A stretch of DNA of 64,000 nt, from NCBI GenBank assembly GCA_036768485.1, contig JAVLUZ010000572.1, positions 392,369 through 456,368 of the forward strand. The letters run 5' to 3'. The stretch comes from Mermis nigrescens (Eukaryota; Nematoda; Enoplea; Mermithida; Mermithidae). The position numbers and the translations under genes are program-made. This document shows, in pieces, positions 58,201 to 64,000 of this stretch. The notes beneath the pieces are model-generated. The model was not told the origin of the DNA and searched no databases. It saw only the letters and a list, made by a program, of their open reading frames with translations. Position 1 is the first letter of the stretch. The number at the start of each line of letters is the position of its first letter.

Positions 58201-60225
58201 AGAATTATAATGATATGCACGAAAATTCCAATCTATTTTTACCTTTTTTTCTCGGACTGGACATGCAGCATGCACACACTTTTGAGACGCACGCATGCAA
58301 AAAATCAAAGCAGATAGAGAAATTTTTTCCCGTTTGTGTGACAAATAACGCAATATGCTAGCTGCGATCTACTAAGGCCGAACGCAATTTTAATATGACC
58401 GAACACGCGTGGCTACGGTAGAAGCGCTTACGTTCTACTGTAGTTGGTCAATCGTAGTAGATCACAGCGGCGCTGCGTTTGCAATTTCCGTGACAAGAAC
58501 TGTATTATTGATGTACATATCGTAAATAAATGAAAAAAGCAAATATACAAAATATTTTTGGAAGCGGATAATGTGGAATTTTTTTATCAATTTTGTAGTT
58601 TAAAGGCATAATGATATTTATTATTTAGTTTATTTTATGTAACAAAAATTTTAAATATGCAGCACCTAAATTCTAGGGGGTCAGAATAAGGTAAATCGCC
58701 AAAAATATAACTAAAAATAGAATTCTGGGGTCTACAGTAATTTGCAGGGGTATGTATTTCAACTTCTGGGGTCACAATCCCCCCATGGCCATTTGTGGCC
58801 AGAAGGAAGGAGCATCAACGGTGTTTTTAATACGAAATTATTTAGGTTTCATCCCTCCAGAATCCCCATGCTGTGCTGGTATGACATATGATTAATTTTA
58901 TTATTATTTTCAGCACTATAAAAGAATCGAATAAAGATTTATGATTAATTAATTGATTCATTCATTTTTAAATTAATTTTAAATATCAATCTTCAAATTC
59001 CTGTCTAGTCGTATTCCATGTCAGTTCCCCTCTAATATTACTAATTGTATCATTATGTAAATATTAATATAAGATTATGTAATAAAAATATAATTATTTT
59101 ATCCAATCACTTCAGACGCTTATTTAGTTCAATTTTTTTAACAAAATAGATTTTCGTTCTTCCATGGCTGTGTCAAAAGAACGGCCAGCCTGCCTATTTT
59201 CATCTTTCCAATTTACGCTGCATACAGCAGGCACAAAGCACGTACTTAGGCGCGCAGGGAACCTTCCACCCTGCATGCAGCACGCGTTAAAACTACAACT
59301 TGCGTAAAACGACCATCATTGTAAAAAATAATGGCGTGGTCGTATTATTCTCCGATTCGTTAAAGAAAAAGACACGCATACTGTATGTTTGTATTAATAC
59401 GCAATAAGAAGGTCATCTCATTCTACTATCCGCGATCTACTAAGGATGATGCACAATTAATTTGCAAAAGTATTTGTCATCTGTATTTCACTATTTTGTT
59501 AAATTTTCTATCTAGCTTAGACCTTACAGTCACTATTCATTTCTCTTCCCAATTTCGCAATATAATGGTGAAAAATATGGTTTGTAGGATAATGAAAATA
59601 CCTTTTTAAAAAACCTTTTTGTCCAAAAGATAAGAGCAATTTGCTTTGATTTTATTTCTAATTTTGATTTAGTCAAAAAGATGCGCTTTTTAAAATCATA
59701 TTACTAATGACAAAAGAAATTTTTGGGCGTATACGATTTTTGAATCTTTTGCTCTTCATTGGTTATGAAATTGTTTTAAAACGCAGAACGCTCTCAGCCT
59801 GAAATTAATTTTAAAATGCTCTTCTGCGGCAGAGCAATATGCCATTGATTGCACACAGGAAATATTATTTTCTTTCATTTTTATGCCCATTATCTATTAG
59901 ATGAGATTACAATGGAGGAAACGAGAATTATAATGATATGCACGAAAATTCCAATCTATTTTTACCTTTTTTTCTCGGACTGGACATGCAGCATGCACAC
60001 ACTTTTGAGATGCACGCATGCAAAAAATCAAAGCAGATAGAGAAATTTTTTCCCGTTTGTGTGACAAATAACGCAATATGCTAGCTGCGATCTACTAAGG
60101 CCGAACGCAATTTTAATATGACCGAACACGCGTGGCTACGGTAGAAGCGCTTACGTTCTACTGTAGTTGGTCAATCGTAGTAGATCACAGCGGCGCTGCG
60201 TTTGCAATTTCCGTGACAAGAACTG
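55263..60225. mobile_element. TA-target element with long TIRs, interrupted by a copy of itself (outer copy)
   Basis: Ends are inverted copies of CAGTTCTTGTCACGGAAATT with TA on both sides (55261-55262, 60226-60227). The outer copy is split: left part 55263-55997, right part 58505-60225. Left and right TIRs run about 490 bp and each contains a nested stem-loop (GCTGTGATCTACTA with its inverse). Tc1/mariner-like by TA and CAGT. No recognisable transposase. A 43-bp block at 56570-56612 is absent from the outer copy. Confidence 0.85.
56000..58502. mobile_element. Inner, complete copy of the TA-target long-TIR element (2.5 kb)
   Basis: Complete CAGTTCTTG...CAAGAACTG element flanked by TA (55998-55999, 58503-58504). 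Its own TA at 56782-56783 marks the site that the inner copy occupies in the outer one: sequence before and after the insertion continues exactly as in the uninterrupted inner copy. Open frames are short (under 90 codons) and match nothing I know. It contains a CACACNTGGGC-related segment at 56950-57160, repeated in the outer copy at 58670-58890. Confidence 0.88.
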
Positions 60226-60227
60226 TA

Positions 60228-62330
60228 TATGTTATATACAGTATACGCAGTTGCTATTTTTTGTTTGAAAGAGATTGCTTATCCTATCTTTCTTGGATTG
60301 GAATGGAAGACTAGAGGAGAGAAAGATAGAAGCAAGTGAAGAACACACATTATGTAATAAAAATACAGTAAATAATGATAAACATAATATGTAGAAAAAT
60401 TAGAACCTGCTGAAATAATACTATTTACATTCAAGTAAATGTTCAAGAGAATTTCAACCTACCGTAAAGCGTAAGATATCACGCCAAATCTGTATGACCA
60501 GAATTAAGTATAGTCTGTTTCGTTTATTGGAAAGCTTTTCCGCTGAATTTAGCCCACATAAACCAGGCTACAAAAGTGACCCATAAGTACATACCTATAT
60601 GATGCAGTCTTGCCTCTTAGCAGTATCAAAGATCATAATGCAACTCGATATTCTGTAGAATAAACCTATTTGCTGTCGCATTAGTATAAAACACTTTTGT
60701 AGCCACTTTAAACTTTTCAAAAAACCCTCGATCAAATGAAACACACTATAGTTGCGTAGGTACCTTTATACGTACCTACTGTCCTGCTAGATAGGTAGGT
60801 AACCTCTACCTAGCTATTTGAAATCGCATACTGACATGGCATTAGAATATTTATGCACACATGTACGTACATATGTATTTATGTAGGTACATATGTAGGA
60901 TTTTGCAAAACGTAAGGCAAACCAATGATAATCCGACGAAGTTCATTTTTTTGCAAGTCTAGCTAAAAAATCGTAATAATTTTGTCCGTTCTTTAATTAC
61001 CTACTTAACTCTTGTGAGGCTTCAGCAGGCTCGTATACAGGGAAAAAGGGGCACGTATGTTCTCTCTCGTAAATAAAATTGGGAATGATGTTTTTCATTA
61101 CTTTCTTTGCTTTTTTTAGCAAAAATCACAAAAATTTTGGGCGCTTCGCGCTAAGTTTAACAGTTATGACTTGTTACCTATTAATCCCAAACGCGCTAGT
61201 GTAGAACCCCTGCCCTCAAGAATTTTATCTTTTGGCTTCTCAACATATTCAAGGTATCTGCATAACAGCGTAATTTGAATCGGCCCAATGGTTCCCGACC
61301 CGCTAATGCATTAGCCCCTGCTCTATTTGCGGAATTGCTACTTAGTGTTCTTTATAGCTCAATAAATGTATTAGAAAAATAACAATACAAAAATAATACA
61401 CCACTACTGCGGCCAAACCGCTTGTGAAATGAACATAGTAGAGCACTAACGTAAAACTATCATTATATATTAAATGTGTCAATCTAAATCAAACTAAATT
61501 TGCCAAGCCAGAAAACCGACGCAAAGTCTTGGACACAAAATAATAATTCAGCCCGTCCTAATGCTTAAATCTATGTAAATATACAATGATGTAAATAGTA
61601 CTTTAAACGTGTGACAAAGAGATTACTAATGCTACAGTAATTAGTGAAACAATAAATATTAATCAAACACATAGATTTAAATCATTAAATGTTTTTTAGA
61701 TAGTTTCATCCCCGTCACATATGGGTAGCAAAATTTGCAAAGTGTGCAGCTCCGTGGTCGTAAAAATATCGTCTTTAATTCATCCTCTGGTCCAATTGTG
61801 TTGTTTTAATTTTGGTCTCGTGCCCCCTCCCCCATAACGTAACTCTCGATAAGGGCCTGGGCATCAGCTACAACAATCGTCCTAACTATTAAGTGCAGCC
61901 CTCAATAGCAAAAAAGGGCGAATCAATTTTTTTAGTTCATTGTCCTTTTTGTTTTGATTTGTGTTTACGAGTAATATTAATTATGTTGTTATGTAACTCA
62001 TGTTATTATGATTCGCGCCTAATCTTACAAATCTTAATCCCACAATCAAGAGTTTAACTTTTTCCGTTTTTACTCTGATATAGCCAGCAGTAAGATGTTA
62101 AGGCTTCAGCAGCAGCACTCGACTTGAAGAAAGGAGAATTGTTTATAATTGAAATAAAACAAAATTAGTCAAAATTTTTAGAAGTTGGATTTTTGCAAAC
62201 ATGCGTAAAATCATCTACAGACTATGAATCAAGTTGATCTTCGTGCCCTTTTAATTTTTAAGCAGCTGCTCGTTTCTAATTTGCCTGTATTTGTAATCTT
62301 TCTGCAGCTTTTCGAGATAAAAAACATTTA
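60228..62330. other. Intergenic or element-internal sequence with no gene recognised
   Basis: AT-rich. Contains GTAGGTA-type short repeats (60755-60895) and one hairpin variant GGCGCTTCGCGCT near 61140. A segment near 61727 (AGCAAAATTTGCAAAGTGTG) resembles 14068. No exon-like homology was found on either strand. Confidence 0.5.
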
Positions 62331-62453
62331 GTTGAATTTTTAGTAGAATGAGAAATTTTTTAGTAGAATGTCGGTAGAATTTGTTGGACTTTTTGCGCGA
62401 ATCTAGTAGAATTAGAATTTCGGGACCTGGCAACATGGCGAGCAGGCGTCGGG

Positions 62454-62580
62454 TAGTGATCGACCGGAGATCCGGCTCCGGCCTCCGGCGAATCCGACCA
62501 TTTTTTTCATTTCAGTGCTCCGGCCGGAGGACATCCAAAAATCGGCCGGAGGCCGGGGAATTTTTCGTTTTTTGCATAGT
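62454..62580. repeat. Single end of a TAGTGATCGACCGG-type element
   Basis: Starts TAGTGATCGACCGGAGATCC and continues with CCGGCCGGAGG-type arrays, as at the left end of 45448-53974 but with a different array motif. No partner end was seen in the window. Confidence 0.6.
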
Positions 62581-62910
62581 GACCAAAAGTACTAGTTGCT
62601 GACATTATGCTTATTAAATTTAGTCAGAGCACAATACAATAGCAGAAAAAGGAAATAACACCAAATAAAGTGTTTATCACCACCACAATAGAAAAATATT
62701 CATTTTTACGAGGAAAGAAAATAACTCTATTGATCGATTCATGCAATCGCTGTGAAAATCGCTGCAGAAAATTCCTGTTAACATTAGAACTCATAGAGTA
62801 GCATAAGATACAGTCTGGCTTGCGCTGCACATGCTATAATGATTTTCCAGATAATGTTGCTGTCCATTCTGTACGCGCTTCACTGAACATAGTATAATAT
62901 GCAACGTACC

Positions 62911-62918
<8 letters not shown>

Positions 62919-62946
<28 letters not shown>
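62919..62946. repeat. (TA)n microsatellite
   Basis: About 14 TA units. Confidence 0.95.
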
Positions 62947-62947
<1 letters not shown>

Positions 62948-63068
62948 GGTCACACTTAATCATGCTTTAACATCAAATATTGCCTATTGACGCTTTTCTA
63001 GGGCTGGCTATGGAGACGACAGCGTCTTAAATTGCTGCATAAATTATCTAAAAATAGATGGGTACGAT

Positions 63069-63761
63069 CAGTGTTTTTTGTACTCGGCAAAGATTTTTCC
63101 CGATGTACAAAGACTTTTCAGGACCGTCTTTGTACATATACAAAGATTTTTGGGAAGACCAAAATTGCAAAAAAGGTCTATAATTAGCAAAAATTTTCGG
63201 CGTTTCGCGCGAAATGAGTAATTGTGTGTTCTATATATTCTTATAATGGCACCGTTTTAAGACGATTCTTATTGATTATTGCCCTAAGAGACCCAGAAAT
63301 TAGCTAAAATATACTACCAAAAGTCGAACAACTCTGTCTTTACCTTACTAAAATCGCTTCTGTACCATATTATAGTAACCAAAAATTTGTGTATACAAGA
63401 TGTACAAAGATTTTTGGGAAGACAAAAACCGTAAAAAGGTGTAAAATTCCCAAAAATTTTTGGCGCTTAGTAATTGCTTGTCCTATATATCTTTAAAATG
63501 GCAGAATTTGAATTAGAATGGATAAATGTCAAATTTTTTGGCGCTTCGCGCCGTTTTGAGACGAGTTTTAGTAATTTTTGGCGTCCGAAACCTAGAAATA
63601 AGCTGAAATACAGTACCAAAGATCAAAAACCCTGTTTTACCACACTAAAATCGCTACTGTACTATATTATAGTACACAAAAATTTGCATATACAAAATAT
63701 ACAAAGACTTTTGGGGACCATCTTTGTACATGTACAACCGGACCTTGTACAAAAAAACCTG
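63069..63761. mobile_element. GTAC-family MITE, 693 bp
   Basis: CAGTGTTTTTTGTACTCGG at the left and the inverse of CAGGTTTTTTTGTAC at the right. Exact hairpin at 63540-63552; variants near 63198 and 63460. Flanks do not match. An internal duplication lengthens it, as in 17082-17657. Confidence 0.78.
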
Positions 63762-64000
63762 TAGAAATACCAATATCTGATTGAAACATCGATTTGTTTT
63801 TATACGATTGTGTAGCATTCTATTCTTGTTACGTATGTACACCATTCATTTGATGCGCAAAAGACATACAGTCATATGTTAGTAATATTTAAAAATACAT
63901 TGTATTCTCATACTTTACTAATCATTTGTGTTCCGAATTATGCAACTAAAGTTAATACATATAATTGAATAGCAGTGAATCTAAAACGTTAGTATTGGAT

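Larger units (their letters stand above)
53985..62437. mobile_element. Probable hAT-type element with TAGTAGAAT arrays (8.5 kb)
   Basis: The left end CAGGGTTGCCAGGTG and right end CCTGGCAACATG resemble the TIRs of 34157-42836. TAGTAGAATTT arrays lie inside both (54055-54165, 62340-62425), in the same direct orientation. Flanking 8-mers do not match, so the pairing rests on arrays and end similarity. Inside: 54194-54934, a SINE-like unit and the self-nested element 55263-60225. Confidence 0.55.

Noticed and set aside
60228..62330. Host gene exons upstream of HMGCL
   Set aside because: No conserved protein segment was recognisable in any frame; HMGCL is already accounted for by 20209.
53985..62445. 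8-bp target duplication for the TAGTAGAAT element
   Set aside because: Flanks AGCCGCCT and GCGAGCAG do not match under reasonable end shifts, so the element is listed only as probable.

Overview
This is a eukaryotic, almost certainly animal, window: AT-rich, with a spliced nuclear gene for a mitochondrial enzyme, CR1/L2-like non-LTR retrotransposons, tRNA-derived SINE heads and a very dense population of cut-and-paste DNA elements. The gene and repeat types fit an invertebrate, perhaps an arthropod, but nothing in the sequence fixes the taxon.

The only host gene I can support is 3-hydroxy-3-methylglutaryl-CoA lyase (HMGCL) on the minus strand. I reconstructed eight coding exons by translation and splice phase: 20105-20209, 15855-15962, 14406-14501, 14284-14342, 8902-9055, 6796-6984, 6295-6420 and 753-875 (stop codon at 753-755). 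Together they give 319 residues that align with the animal enzyme and keep its known catalytic motifs. A possible leader exon lies at 21509-21588, but its phase does not fit. Introns range from 63 bp to 5.4 kb, and the long ones are filled with transposons.

The rest is a layered transposon landscape. Reading terminal inverted repeats (TIRs) against target-site duplications (TSDs), I could bound many elements exactly. Large hAT-type elements with 8-bp TSDs are at 1183-4893, 11220-14247, 16239-18313, 21935-27581, 28493-34114, 34157-42836 and 45448-53974, with a probable one at 53985-62437. Most are non-autonomous, and they are nested up to four deep (28493-34114 holds 28533-32270, which holds 28720-30577, which holds 28847-29289). 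Small MITE families, also with 8-bp TSDs, sit in HMGCL introns and inside the large elements. Four CR1/L2-like elements are present: A at 38451-42333 (+), B at 47631-51498 (-), C at about 24400-27290 (-) and D at about 34474-37835 (+). A and B are near-identical, full-length and in opposite orientation. At 55263-60225 a TA-targeting element with long TIRs has inserted into another copy of itself.

The pattern I find most unusual is a short, nearly perfect GC hairpin, GGCGCGAAGCGCC (GAA or TTC loop by strand). It recurs exactly about ten times and in two dozen or so variants, inside element families whose TIRs are otherwise unrelated. Its core is GCGAAGC, a heptamer known to form an exceptionally stable DNA mini-hairpin. 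A second pattern is that nearly all the large hAT-type elements carry a private low-complexity motif array just inside both ends. No intact transposase was found, so mobility would depend on enzymes encoded elsewhere.
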